Positions 26,380-35,197 of a stretch of DNA of 64,000 nucleotides are shown here, one piece after another (within the stretch, counting starts at the first letter, position 1; each line of letters starts with the position of its first letter). The notes beneath the pieces were generated by a model. That model was not told where the DNA came from, ran no database searches, and saw only the letters and a program-made list of their open reading frames with translations. Both the position numbers and the translations under genes were made by a program. The DNA is taken from contig CATOSK010000006.1 in assembly GCA_951812535.1 (NCBI GenBank), forward strand, positions 124,001 to 188,000, in the 5' to 3' direction. Source of the DNA: an uncultured Dehalococcoidia bacterium. GTDB lineage: Bacteria > Chloroflexota > Dehalococcoidia > Lucifugimonadales > UBA3495.

Positions 26380-26682
26380 ATGTCGATTCAGCTCACCATA
26401 CCGGAGTTAGAAACCCCCGGTCAAGGCACATGGCGAGGTTCATCCTTTGTTTGGATCTTCCGCAAATTTGGTGATAAGTCGGAACAAGCCCAATATATAA
26501 GGGTAAGTTGGGATCGCACCGATGGGCCGCGTGCTCGTCAGCCCTTGTTGCTATTGCTCCCCGCGCCTAATTTAGTTCCATTCACCAAAAATGCGGAAGA
26601 GCTAAATAACGGGTTCCACCTCGGAAATCTAACGGCGACCTTGGTTTCGCCTAACACACATCCCTCAGTTTGGGTGCTCTAG
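26380..26682 (+). CDS. Hypothetical beta-rich protein (100 aa)
   Basis: Divergent from the zinc-ribbon/membrane pair. Begins MSIQLTIPELETPGQGTWRG and includes QYIRVSWDRTDGPRARQPLL. Predicted mainly beta strands. Start ATG 26380 with a modest CGGGAG site. No domain recognised and no obvious partner. Confidence 0.45.
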   Translation: MSIQLTIPELETPGQGTWRGSSFVWIFRKFGDKSEQAQYIRVSWDRTDGPRARQPLLLLLPAPNLVPFTKNAEELNNGFHLGNLTATLVSPNTHPSVWVL

Positions 26683-27187
26683 GTCGGCGAGTACCTGCTC
26701 AATTTTCTCTTTGAGGTCGCTGTTGCTTTGCCGCTCTGCTAGTTTCAAGGAAGTTACGAAATCTGTTCGTGCCTCTATCTTTTGAGCCAGAGCTGAGTTG
26801 GCTCTTCCTCGGTAGTAGTAAGCATTTGCCGGTTCAGGGTCCCGCTCGATTGCTAAGTTGCAGTCTTCCAACGCTTGTTCGTACTCCCCGAGCATTATCC
26901 GAGTTTCCGCTCGGTGCCTGTATAGGATCGGATTGTCTTGGTCGTTTAGGATTTCGTTGTCATAACCCTCTTTGGCCTCTTGGAACCGGCCCTGTCCGAA
27001 TTTTTCGATCCCTCGGTGGGAGTACCCCCCGGTAAACTCGGGTCGGCGCTGGTTGCTATTTCCGCGTCCGCCAGCGCGGCTCCATATTCGGTCATCCCGT
27101 CCCCCTGAATAAAAGGGCTGTTGTCCAGCCTAGGGTTCAGTTCCCATAATCGGCCTTGTTCGAACCAACTCCTGCCGGACAACGATG
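26665..27187 (-). pseudogene. TPR-repeat protein, frameshifted
   Basis: Three to four tetratricopeptide repeats, e.g. EYEQALEDCNLAIERDPEPA and NAYYYRGRANSALAQKIEAR, then KEKIEQVLADLEHPN at the C-terminus. Upstream the same repeat pattern (SHRGIEKFGQGRFQEAKEGY) is in frame, but a shift at a six-C run near 27027 separates it from an earlier part (EYGAALADAEIATSADPS). No start codon is clear and the gene runs into the methylase C-terminus. TPRs bind protein partners. Confidence 0.6.
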
Positions 27188-30100
27188 TTATTTCTGATTG
27201 CCGGCCAGCAGTCTGCCCACGGCGGACTCCACGGCTCTCCCCTCCGGCGATGCCCGCAGCCACGCCCGCAATTCCCGGCGGGCAATGGTCACGGTCAGCT
27301 TGTCACCCCGCAGTCCCTCCAGTTTTGCAGCCGCTCCCGCCGCTGCCATTGCACCGGCCCCCGCGACGGTGGTGTGCAATCCTTCCCCTGGGTCGAACTT
27401 CGGAATGGGGAGTTTCCACAACCGCTTATGCAGGTCCCGTGCCCCGAACAAGCCCTTGGTCATCAGCGGAGTCACCGCCTCTCTCAATGCGGCGCTGTTG
27501 ATAATTGCCAGCAGAAAGTTGGCTTCGTCCGTGTTGCGGCAAGGAATCCAAAATAGGACGTTTTCGACCAAAGCCGTGCTGTCATGCAAAATAGCCGCAG
27601 TGGGCTCGCCCGACTTGGTGTACACCACTCTCACTTCCCGATCGTCGGAGTTTTTCTGCCATTCCAGCTGCGACGAAAGCTTGTGCAGATAGTCCAGCTG
27701 CCCAAGTAGGTTGAGTCTGTTGACCGGAGACCTGTTGTCCTCCCACAACATGCTGACCGTCTGCCAGCGTTCCCGCATGCGCCATTCCAGCCCACCCAGC
27801 CTGATACCCCCTGGTCCTTTATCGTCCGTGGGTATGGTGTGCTCACCCTGCCTCAACGGCAAGAGTGCCTTCAGCGGTTCCAAAGTAACGTAAGGGGCAA
27901 TGGTCTCTCCCAAGTGAACATCGAAAAGATGCCGGGCCTCAACGGTTTGCCCCGTGACGGAGCTCAACTCCAGGTCCTTCCAAGGCGCTTTGTCCTGCTT
28001 GCCTCTCCGGGGGTTGACGGTTACGGTCGCTGCCACCTGCACGACGGCCGTGTTGGTCGTTTCGTTGACGAAGAACAACACCCTGGGGAATATGGTGGCA
28101 CCGTTCCGGGACAACCCGCCATAGGGTGAACCTCCCGACATGCTAGTGCCTGCGATCAAGGAGGGTTCCCTCCGCATATCCTCCGCCCCTGGCTTACCCC
28201 ACCACCGCTCCATCGAATTGCCTAGCGGTTTGCCTGCGGAATCCGCCGGGCACTTGCGGGCAAACACCACCGAGGCAGGAATGGGGAAGAAGTTGTTGGG
28301 TTCCAGCGTTTCCAGGTCCCAGGCTGGCTTGAGAGTGAAGTCCACCGGCACGCTTAGGCCCGACCCGCCGGCCCGCCAGATTCCGCTGCGCCACTTGGCG
28401 TATTGCCCCGCCTGCAATGCGCTGTGGGGCAATACGAACCCGATGACACCCCCGTCCTTCAGGTACAGGTCAACGCTCCGGGCGAAGAAGAGTCCGGCCA
28501 CGTCCTGTTGGGTGGCGTACCGCCCTCCGGCCCATATCCCGTAACGGTTCCTGCTCAGGCTCTGCAATTCGGTACGCAGGATGTCGGCCGTCTGGTTGTA
28601 GTTGATCCAGGGAGGGTTGCCGATCACCACGTCCACCCTAGCCCGCGAAAGCGCCACCGGCCGCACCATGTTTCGGGTGTAGTAGGCCCAGATGTGGTCC
28701 CGCCCCCGGTCATGGAGACGCTGCATGGTCCTGATGGTTTCCTCGATGGTCTGCCGTTCGTAGGGGTGATTGACGTGATTGTCGTCCAGGGCCAGGAACG
28801 GGTCGTCGCCCTGCTCGATGTAGGCCGAAATATCCCCCATCAGGGCGTCGAAGTCCTCGGCCCGCTCCACCAGGCTTACTGGAAAGGCCAACTCCGTGTT
28901 CTCATCGTCGCTGGTCTGGATCGTGATCTCGTTTTCGGCGAACATGTCGCCAGTGCGGAAGCGCAGCTGCAGGGCATCGCCCAGGTAGACGGGTATGGAC
29001 AGGGAAGCATCGTACCCGGCGGCTCCGGCGGCATTGATCGCCGTGCGGGCGGCCAGCGTCCAGGCGGACCGGGCCAGGTGCACCGCCACCGGATGAACGT
29101 CAATGCCGGTTACCGCCTCCCGGAGCCTGTTCAGGACTTCTTTGGGTTCCCAGTTGGTCGCACCGGCGGCGGCGATGAAATGGGCGACCGCCTCGGTAAC
29201 GAATGTGCCTGAACCGCAGGCCGGGTCCAGCACTCGCTGGTGCAACGGGTCGTCCACCAGTTCCCGGACCATGGTACGGGCAAGCCAGGCGGGGGTATAG
29301 TATTCGCCTAGCTGCCGCCGCTCCTCCGGCGGTATGACTGCCTCGTACAAGGCGGCGGCCGTATCCGGCGGAGCCTCGGCCCAACTGAACCGCGCGACCC
29401 GGCGGGCCAGCGTTTGCAGCAGCGGGTTGCATCTGACCTCGTTGGGCCAGGCGAAGAAGTCCGACTCCAGCACTCCCTGCAACCCCGTGGCCCTGTACGA
29501 CTCCCTGCCCTGGAGGAGGTCGGCAGGGTCGGTCTCGGCCAGGCTGCGGATGTCGATCCCGAAGGAAGCCTGCACCACCATTCCGATGATGGCTCCCAAG
29601 TAGGTGTGGCGCACGAACAGGTCGTCCATCTCCTCATCGCCGACTCCTACAGCAGCCAGCCGCGCTTGCGACTCCTCGCTCATTCCCTCCGTGGTGTAGG
29701 CGATTTCACCCAGGGCGGTACGCAGCAGGTCATACCACAGCCGCCGCTTGACCCGGATGGTTTCGAGTCCCGCATTCTCCTGATAGAGAGCTTTCAAGGC
29801 GGCGATGTCCCGCTGGTAGGAGGGACTGCCGGTTCCGAAGTGTCCTGCGATCTCTTCCCTATCAGGGGTGACGTTTTCCACGGAAACCAGGGCGTCGTCC
29901 CGCAGCCATTCGTACAGGGGGAACCAACCATCCGGCTCTTCCAGGGTGAAAGCGTAGGGGCGGGTCAATCGGACGTCCCCCGCTCCCGGCCACCGTAGCA
30001 GCCAACGCTTTCCGTCGGTGAGGACTCCCATGCGGACCCGCCCTTGATCCGCCGATTGCGTCAGGTAGTCGTCCAGTTGCTGCACGTTTTCCGGGTCGGG

Positions 30101-30367
30101 CCTGCCACCGGCGGTGGTGCCGATCCGGCGCTTGAACTCTATGAAAGTGTCCAGGGCAGTCAGGTCCACTGCCCGCCGGGAGGTGTCCGAGGGCGGGTTT
30201 TCCTCGACTATTTCCTCGCTGCGGGCCAGGCCGGTGAGGATGAGGAAATCCCTGACCGCGCTGGTGATATTGGCTTCGGGCTGAAAGTTGTCGTGCCGCA
30301 GCAGGATTTGCGCCGCCGCGTCCCGGTATTTGGGGGCGTTCACGTTGATCGGAATCTGCCCGGTCAT
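27188..30367 (-). CDS. Large bifunctional restriction-modification enzyme (Type IIG-like)
   Basis: 1,059 residues. The N-terminus (to about 180) resembles the nuclease domain of Type I/IIG enzymes, with VDLTALDTFIEFKRR giving a D...ExK core. The adenine methyltransferase part has motif I VLDPACGSGTF (about 380) and motif IV VIGNPPWINYN (about 585). The C-terminal 300 residues would be target recognition, ending in a basic segment. One protein would thus methylate and cut. Start ATG 30367 follows AAGGAGGAAG. It is upstream of TPR debris and downstream of a serine recombinase. Confidence 0.85.
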   Translation of the reverse strand: MTGQIPINVNAPKYRDAAAQILLRHDNFQPEANITSAVRDFLILTGLARSEEIVEENPPSDTSRRAVDLTALDTFIEFKRRIGTTAGGRPDPENVQQLDDYLTQSADQGRVRMGVLTDGKRWLLRWPGAGDVRLTRPYAFTLEEPDGWFPLYEWLRDDALVSVENVTPDREEIAGHFGTGSPSYQRDIAALKALYQENAGLETIRVKRRLWYDLLRTALGEIAYTTEGMSEESQARLAAVGVGDEEMDDLFVRHTYLGAIIGMVVQASFGIDIRSLAETDPADLLQGRESYRATGLQGVLESDFFAWPNEVRCNPLLQTLARRVARFSWAEAPPDTAAALYEAVIPPEERRQLGEYYTPAWLARTMVRELVDDPLHQRVLDPACGSGTFVTEAVAHFIAAAGATNWEPKEVLNRLREAVTGIDVHPVAVHLARSAWTLAARTAINAAGAAGYDASLSIPVYLGDALQLRFRTGDMFAENEITIQTSDDENTELAFPVSLVERAEDFDALMGDISAYIEQGDDPFLALDDNHVNHPYERQTIEETIRTMQRLHDRGRDHIWAYYTRNMVRPVALSRARVDVVIGNPPWINYNQTADILRTELQSLSRNRYGIWAGGRYATQQDVAGLFFARSVDLYLKDGGVIGFVLPHSALQAGQYAKWRSGIWRAGGSGLSVPVDFTLKPAWDLETLEPNNFFPIPASVVFARKCPADSAGKPLGNSMERWWGKPGAEDMRREPSLIAGTSMSGGSPYGGLSRNGATIFPRVLFFVNETTNTAVVQVAATVTVNPRRGKQDKAPWKDLELSSVTGQTVEARHLFDVHLGETIAPYVTLEPLKALLPLRQGEHTIPTDDKGPGGIRLGGLEWRMRERWQTVSMLWEDNRSPVNRLNLLGQLDYLHKLSSQLEWQKNSDDREVRVVYTKSGEPTAAILHDSTALVENVLFWIPCRNTDEANFLLAIINSAALREAVTPLMTKGLFGARDLHKRLWKLPIPKFDPGEGLHTTVAGAGAMAAAGAAAKLEGLRGDKLTVTIARRELRAWLRASPEGRAVESAVGRLLAGNQK

Positions 30368-30395
30368 TTCTTCCTCCTTGGTGGACAGGGGCAGG

Positions 30396-31028
30396 TTAAC
30401 TCTCCCTCTCTCGGAGCAACGTCCGCCGTACCGTGTTGGGCGAACACTCGAAGTCCGAGGCGATCCGCCGGAGGCTGGCGCCGGAATCCCTCATTCTACG
30501 CATGGTCTCCACCTGTTGAGGCCGGAACTTGCGGGGTGGTCCCAAGGTCTTCCCCTTCTGGCGGGCCCGCTCAAGCCCTTCCCTGGTCCTGCGCTTCACG
30601 GACTCCAGCTCCTGGTCCGCCACCCAGGCCGCGAACATGGTGAGGACTTGGCCGAAGAACGCTTCGGAGCTCCCCTCGTCAGCCTCAAGGTAGCGAGTCC
30701 ACTGAGCCTCAGCCTCGGCCAAGGAGCGCACCTTCACCCCACGGTCCCGCAGATGGCAGATGCTCCGGATGGTGTCAGGCCAGCGGCGGCCGATCCGATC
30801 GATCGCCACCACCACCAGAGTGTCGCCGCCGGCTAGGCGTCCGTTCAGCCGGTGCCAGCCGCGGCGCTCCTGGGTGCCGGTGGTGCCGGAGACGCCGACG
30901 TCTCGGTAGATGTTGTTGAAAGGGACGCCGGCCCTCTGGAGCTGCAATTCCTGGGACGCTGGGTCCATCCCGAGGACGCCCTCCTGGAGCCGGCGGCTGG
31001 TCCTGATATACCCGTAAATCTGTGCCAT
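30396..31028 (-). CDS. Serine recombinase (resolvase/invertase), copy 1
   Basis: 210 residues. The catalytic Ser is in YGYIRTSRRLQ (Ser11), and VVVAIDRIGR holds the conserved Arg of the core. A long helix (EAFFGQVLTMFAAWVADQEL) and a C-terminal helix-turn-helix (GASLRRIASDFECSPNTVRR) complete the resolvase fold. It is a close paralogue of the gene at 57524-58162, in inverse orientation. It lies 28 bases upstream of the restriction-modification gene and may be cotranscribed. Confidence 0.9.
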   Translation of the reverse strand: MAQIYGYIRTSRRLQEGVLGMDPASQELQLQRAGVPFNNIYRDVGVSGTTGTQERRGWHRLNGRLAGGDTLVVVAIDRIGRRWPDTIRSICHLRDRGVKVRSLAEAEAQWTRYLEADEGSSEAFFGQVLTMFAAWVADQELESVKRRTREGLERARQKGKTLGPPRKFRPQQVETMRRMRDSGASLRRIASDFECSPNTVRRTLLRERES

Positions 31029-31137
31029 GCCCGGAGTTTACGTTTAATGCACACTTCCCGCAACACGAAAATGACAGTAAATTCGCCCTGTGCCATACCG
31101 CCCGTTTGTGCAACAAACCATGCAGCCCATGGTCATT
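31029..31137 (-). promoter_or_regulatory. Conserved region upstream of recombinase copy 1, candidate res site
   Basis: The roughly 100 bases before the start are shared with 57420-57523, including TTTGTTGCACAAACGGG, GTATGGCACAG and GTTGCGGGAAGTGTGCATTA. Both copies contain imperfect inverted motifs, as expected of resolvase binding sites overlapping the promoter. Confidence 0.65.
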
Positions 31138-31159
31138 CCCGGGTTTCCCGACGTCTGCA

Positions 31160-31483
31160 TCAACCCGTTCTTCGCAAGTCCCGCTCAGTGGTTCGGTGAA
31201 CCCTCGTGATTAGCCGGGCGTGGGAAGCGTCGGTGACGCGGAACCCGTGGCGGGCAACAACAGCTGTGTCAGAAAATGTTTGCAATTTTCGCAGTCTTGA
31301 TTCCTCATCGGGCTCAGTGGGCAAGTGGTCCGGGTTTTCGTCTAAGAGTTCCCTGGCCCGTCCCGCAGAGACAAGATCGATCCTGATTGACAGGTCTTGT
31401 TCACCTTCGCAGTGTGGACGAACAAAGCACCCCCACTCGCCAGGTTCGACGACATACGCGTGCCGCTCACCGCTGCGGTCCCC
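31160..31483 (-). pseudogene. Start-less coding remnant of unknown function
   Basis: A 107-codon open frame without any start codon reads RHAYVVEPGEWGCFVRPHCE and later TFSDTAVVARHGFRV, ending RDLRRTG. Its codon use looks genuine. The beginning has been lost; a TAA precedes it. No family recognised. Confidence 0.4.
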
Positions 31484-31697
31484 TTAGGATGGGGTCGCCA
31501 TGGTACAAGGGTCTATAGCGGCATCCAGTGCTGTTTGTTGGCGCTGATGGAAAAATGAACCGCATTGCCGCCGAGACATACCGGCGTCTGTGGTGCCCAG
31601 GTTGCGGGCCCAGGCATGTCCCTGAGCATTCACCGGCTCGATCCTGCTTATAATGGCACCCACAGGCTCACCCAACGAAGACACGGCTCGAGGTTTA

Positions 31698-32957
31698 ATG
31701 TCCACCAGCCCAGCTTCAGACGTGTTTCCAGAACAAGCCCTCCAGGACCTGGTTATGGACGAGGGCCTGGAGCGTCTTGAGGACCTCCTCGCCGAATTCA
31801 ACCCGTTCGACGTGCTCAAAATCGAGCGGCGGGAGACTCAGCACTCAGCATTGCTCCTATGGCTGCTCGACCCGAAGGGATCCCACGGGTTGCGGGATTA
31901 CTTCCTTCGCCGGTTCCTCTCAGAGGCAGCGGCCAAGGCGCAGGAGGAGGGCATCGGGAGCGTGACCGCCCTGGATGTAGACGGCTGGGACCTGGGCGGC
32001 ATCGAGGTTGCGACGGAGCGCCACAACATAGACATCCTGCTGGTAGCCGAAGGTGACGAGTTCGTCTGCATCATAGAGAACAAAATCGGGGCCGGAGAAC
32101 ATTCCAATCAGCTTGCCCGTTACCTGAGAATCGCTGAAAGCGAGTATGAAGGGCTGGGCCCCTTGCCCATTTTCCTTACTCCAGATGGAATAGAACCTGA
32201 GTCCTAGGGCGATGCGGGACGGTACGTGCCCCTCGGGTACGACAGGGGTGCCGACCTCATCGACCGGACGCTCCGGACCCGGGGTTCCAGCATCAGCACG
32301 AGCGTTTCCGGGTTCCTAGAGCAGTATGCTCGCACTTCGCGGAGGCACGTGATGACCGACGCCGACAATCTGGACGAACTGGCCCTCCAGATATACAACA
32401 ACCACCGTGCCGCCATTGACCTGATCATCAAGGCCAGACCCACACTGGAAGCCTGGGGCTGGGATGTCCTGGATTCAGCGATAGCTCGGTATGAGCCCCT
32501 CCTGCGGGGCGACGGCAACTCCAAATGGTATCACCGCTTCTATGCGCCGGAGCTTGAAGGAATACTCGAACTGAGGGATGGGAACAGTTGGACGTCATCT
32601 GGGAGGATACTGTTGTTCGAGGTCAAGTACAACTCAAGGGTCTTCGCCCTGGTGTTGGGCCCCGGGCCTGAAGCGACGCGCAGGCGGCTATACAACCTCG
32701 CCCAGGCAAACGACGGGGTTCCCGGGGTATCCATGCGCCGGATCCCGAAACTTAGTCCCACTTTCCACACTCTGTACAGCAGGACACTGATGGGTAAGGA
32801 GGGCGCATCCCAGCCCGATTACGAGCGGGGCAGGCAACAGGTCGAGGACGCGGTCGCATCGTTTTTCGACAGCGACTACTGGGCGCTGGTGAACGCCTTA
32901 AGAGCTGAATTCGGCCTGCCGGTCTCATCCCCCGAAGGGCAGGTTCCCTCACCTTAA
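31698..32957 (+). pseudogene. PD-(D/E)XK nuclease superfamily protein (PDDEXK_4) with in-frame TAG
   Basis: About 419 codons. The family signature is clear: FNPFDVLKIERRETQHSALL, then NIDILLVAEGDEFVCIIENK (active-site D...ExK) and HSNQLARYLRI. A TAG (32205-32207) interrupts the frame after GIEPES; the same frame then reads GDAGRYVPLGYDRGADLIDR and runs to 32957. CAG to TAG would explain it. The family includes nucleases tied to defence and DNA repair. The first 169 residues contain the whole catalytic core, so a truncated product could be folded. Confidence 0.75.
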
Positions 32958-32972
32958 CCCCTTCCAGTCCAC

Positions 32973-33001
32973 GGGCATCCCCCGCAGACGCGGGGACACA
33001 G
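32973..33001. terminator. Hairpin after the nuclease gene, also CRISPR-repeat-like
   Basis: CCCCGC-AGAC-GCGGGG makes a six-bp stem just past the stop at 32957. The surrounding bases (CATCCCCCGCAGACGCGGGG) resemble the relic repeat at 19657. A hairpin with no T-run is a weak terminator. Confidence 0.35.
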
Positions 33002-33005
33002 AGCC

Positions 33006-33188
33006 TCATTCCGTTTCCCGGTCACCACTCGCCTTCTCGTCGCCCCGGATGAAATCATCGGAGAACAGGACGCCTTCGGCGTAACCGGCGTACCGTAGCA
33101 TCCCCGCCGCAATACAGCGGCCCAATACGGCAACCCCATGGCGGTATCCGTAATCGCCATAAGAGCGGTTCCGGGAGCGCGCAGATTC
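33006..33188 (-). pseudogene. Short C-terminal coding remnant
   Basis: About 60 codons with no start, reading SYGDYGYRHGVAVLGRCIAA and GMLRYAGYAEGVLFSDDFIR, ending in EKASGDRETE. It looks like a real protein tail but no family is recognised. Confidence 0.3.
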
Positions 33189-33265
33189 TCCACGGGGTAG
33201 TCAGACCGGGTTTGGCGGCCGGTTCGGGTTTCGGGTTGGCTGGCCGCTAACGGTACGGGGAAACC

Positions 33266-33796
33266 CTAACACTCCATCAGGTCTTTCAGTCTATCCCAGT
33301 CTTCCTCATCCACCACGTCGACGGGAATGTCCTCCGGTTCGATCAAGATCCTTCTTCCGATATTCTCCTGCAGTTCCATATCACCCCCTGCGGGATGGGC
33401 TTCAACGTTGCCGTCGTCGGCCTGAATGGTCAAGTCCCATGGGAAGTCGACTTCAACCATTCCGCTGGCGCAGTCGGAGTAGACCGAAAAGGCAGCCAGC
33501 GTCCACAGACGGGCCAGGAACACCGGGCCCTCCTGGGCGTCAACCCGTTCCACGTCCCTCAGTTCCGTTCGGACGCCGGATTGGTACTGCTTTTTAAGGT
33601 AGTCGACATCAAGATCAACCGCCGCGGCCAGCGCGGGACTATACGCCAGGGCTGCCGTAATCACCGAGCCGGCAACATACTCCCGGTTGGCGTCGAACCA
33701 ATCGGCCGCTGCCTGGTGGGGGTCAACCTCCGGCGCGGCCGCGCGGCCGCATCCCAGCGTCAACAACACCCCCAGCATCATCAGAACTCTTGTCAA
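33266..33796 (-). CDS. Hypothetical lipoprotein (176 aa)
   Basis: Starts at TTG 33796 with GGAGGAAGG four bases upstream. Signal peptide MTRVLMMLGVLLTLGCG with the lipobox Cys at 16. The mature part is acidic and helical (PHQAAADWFDANREYVAGSV) with a later strand-rich section (ASGMVEVDFPWDLTIQADDG). It would be anchored on the outer face of the cytoplasmic membrane. No family recognised. Confidence 0.65.
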   Translation of the reverse strand: MTRVLMMLGVLLTLGCGRAAAPEVDPHQAAADWFDANREYVAGSVITAALAYSPALAAAVDLDVDYLKKQYQSGVRTELRDVERVDAQEGPVFLARLWTLAAFSVYSDCASGMVEVDFPWDLTIQADDGNVEAHPAGGDMELQENIGRRILIEPEDIPVDVVDEEDWDRLKDLMEC

Positions 33797-34152
33797 ATAC
33801 CTTCCTCCTGCGTACTTGCTTCACCACCCGGCCGGTTGTTCCCCGCCCATCCGGCCTGTGGTAGCTTGGCGATAATACAACCGGAGGGCCGGTGTCGTAA
33901 GCACCGGTCCCGATAGGCTGCAGCACGACTCCGATGGTTCGGCAGCGGAAGACCTGCTGCCAGAGTTCGAGTTCTACCAGATGCTGGGGAATCCGGGAAG
34001 ACCGAACGGGCAGCAGGCCGTCGACAAGGCCAGAAGGCCTTGAAGATTCCGTTAAGCGGGCGACCAACTTCCGTCACGGCTTCGGTGGGGGCGGAAGTCT
34101 CGCGATTTTCTATAGATATTGACAGCTTGGCAGTCCCTATGGTTGGATTCAG
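33797..34152. other. Intergenic stretch, no gene supported
   Basis: Contains the local hairpin GCCGGTG-tcgtaa-GCACCGG at about 33888-33909 and scattered short open frames. It leads into the structured element at 34153. Confidence 0.5.
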
Positions 34153-34267
34153 TTGCTGAATCTGCCGTGACTGTCGGGACCTCCGACAGCCCACGAGCAA
34201 CCCCGCGATGGGAGGTTCCCACGCGCTCCCTTGCGGGCTGCTCAACGGGTATCGGCAGATTCAGCAA
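34153..34267 (+). ncRNA. 115-nt multi-stem element: candidate structured RNA or MITE
   Basis: Perfect 15-bp ends TTGCTGAATCTGCCG and CGGCAGATTCAGCAA enclose a second hairpin (CTGTCGG-gacct-CCGACAG, 34171-34189) and a third arm (GAGCA..CCCGC with GCGGG..TGCTC) capped by TGGGA-ggt-TCCCA. The order allows a three-way junction. It ends 33 bases before the ATG of the lipoprotein gene. It could act as a 5' leader, a free RNA, or be a small inverted-repeat transposon; no target duplication is visible. Confidence 0.5.
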
Positions 34268-34300
34268 ATCGCCTCACCCTCGCTTGCAAGGGGGCACCCG

Positions 34301-34966
34301 ATGCTGAACCGCCACCGCTCCTCTCCCTTCCCCCTAGCGACCTTCCTCTTCCTCCCTATTTCCGTCCTCGCCTGCGGCGTTGTCTCGGGCAGGCCCAGCA
34401 CGTCCGCGCCAAGGGGTCGGGATGTCCAGGCGTATGGGCGTGCCCGCGACGAGAAGGAGGAGGCCCTCCACGATTGGGAAAGAGGCCATGAGCGGAGGGC
34501 TGAGGACGAGTGGACCGACGGGAGACGTGGCATCCTCCAATTGGGAGCAAAGATTGAGCGCATTTAGGAAGAGGCCGAGGCCATGCGGCAGGAACTCCGC
34601 GAGAACTGCGACGCCAACGAACCAGACCGGACAAGAGGTGGCAATGCCTCCTACAACGGAAGAACCAGCGATTGCGCCGACGCAGACGACATGGACAGAA
34701 TCCGCGCCGAGTACCGGGCCAACAACATTGGCGCTAGGGAGCAGCATGTCGGCCAACGGATGTGCCTCCGAGGGGCAATCAGCCGGTTCACCGATGGAGG
34801 CGTCATTGCAACCATCGGCGGCAGGTCCCTCCTCGGTCCCGCGACATTCTACGTCGGCCACAGCCAAGGCTCCGGGGCAGGAGACCTGTGGGTGATGTCC
34901 AAGAGTCTGGGAGACACCATTGAAGCCGAATGGGAGGGACAGTACCCGTCGTGGCTAGACGGATGA
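34301..34966 (+). pseudogene. Lipoprotein with coiled-coil segment, split by in-frame TAG
   Basis: Signal peptide with lipobox PISVLACG, then a charged helical stretch (ARDEKEEALHDWERGHERRA). TAG at 34565-34567 interrupts the frame after LQLGAKIERI. The same frame goes on with EEAEAMRQELRENCDANEPD and a C-terminal domain that includes MCLRGAISRFTDGGVIATIG. CAG to TAG would explain it. The C-terminal part could still be made from ATG 34583 but would lack export signals. Function unknown. Confidence 0.6.
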
Positions 34967-35197
34967 ATAGTTCCCGCATAGGGCCAATAGACAACCTCGG
35001 CAAGGGACATCGTCCACAGGCAAACGGGACCTGGCCATCCGAACCCACCCATCTGAAGGAACATGTCTGAAGGAGCATGTCGACGATTCCCCCACTCCAG
35101 GGCTAACAGGCGAGTTGCAGAACTCACTGCCCGAGCCGGAACAGACCACGACCAACCACCTTCGCAACTGAAGCAAGCGACCGGGAGGCCTGGCGTA
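34967..35197 (+). other. Leader between lipoprotein and CAP-protein genes
   Basis: No separate gene. An in-frame ATG at 35063 (with AAGGAAC nearby) would extend the CAP protein by 45 residues; the added residues look non-coding. Confidence 0.45.

Noticed and set aside
32973-33001. A second CRISPR repeat
   Set aside because: Only a single hairpin of related base content, with no spacer or second repeat; a terminator or chance GC palindrome is simpler.
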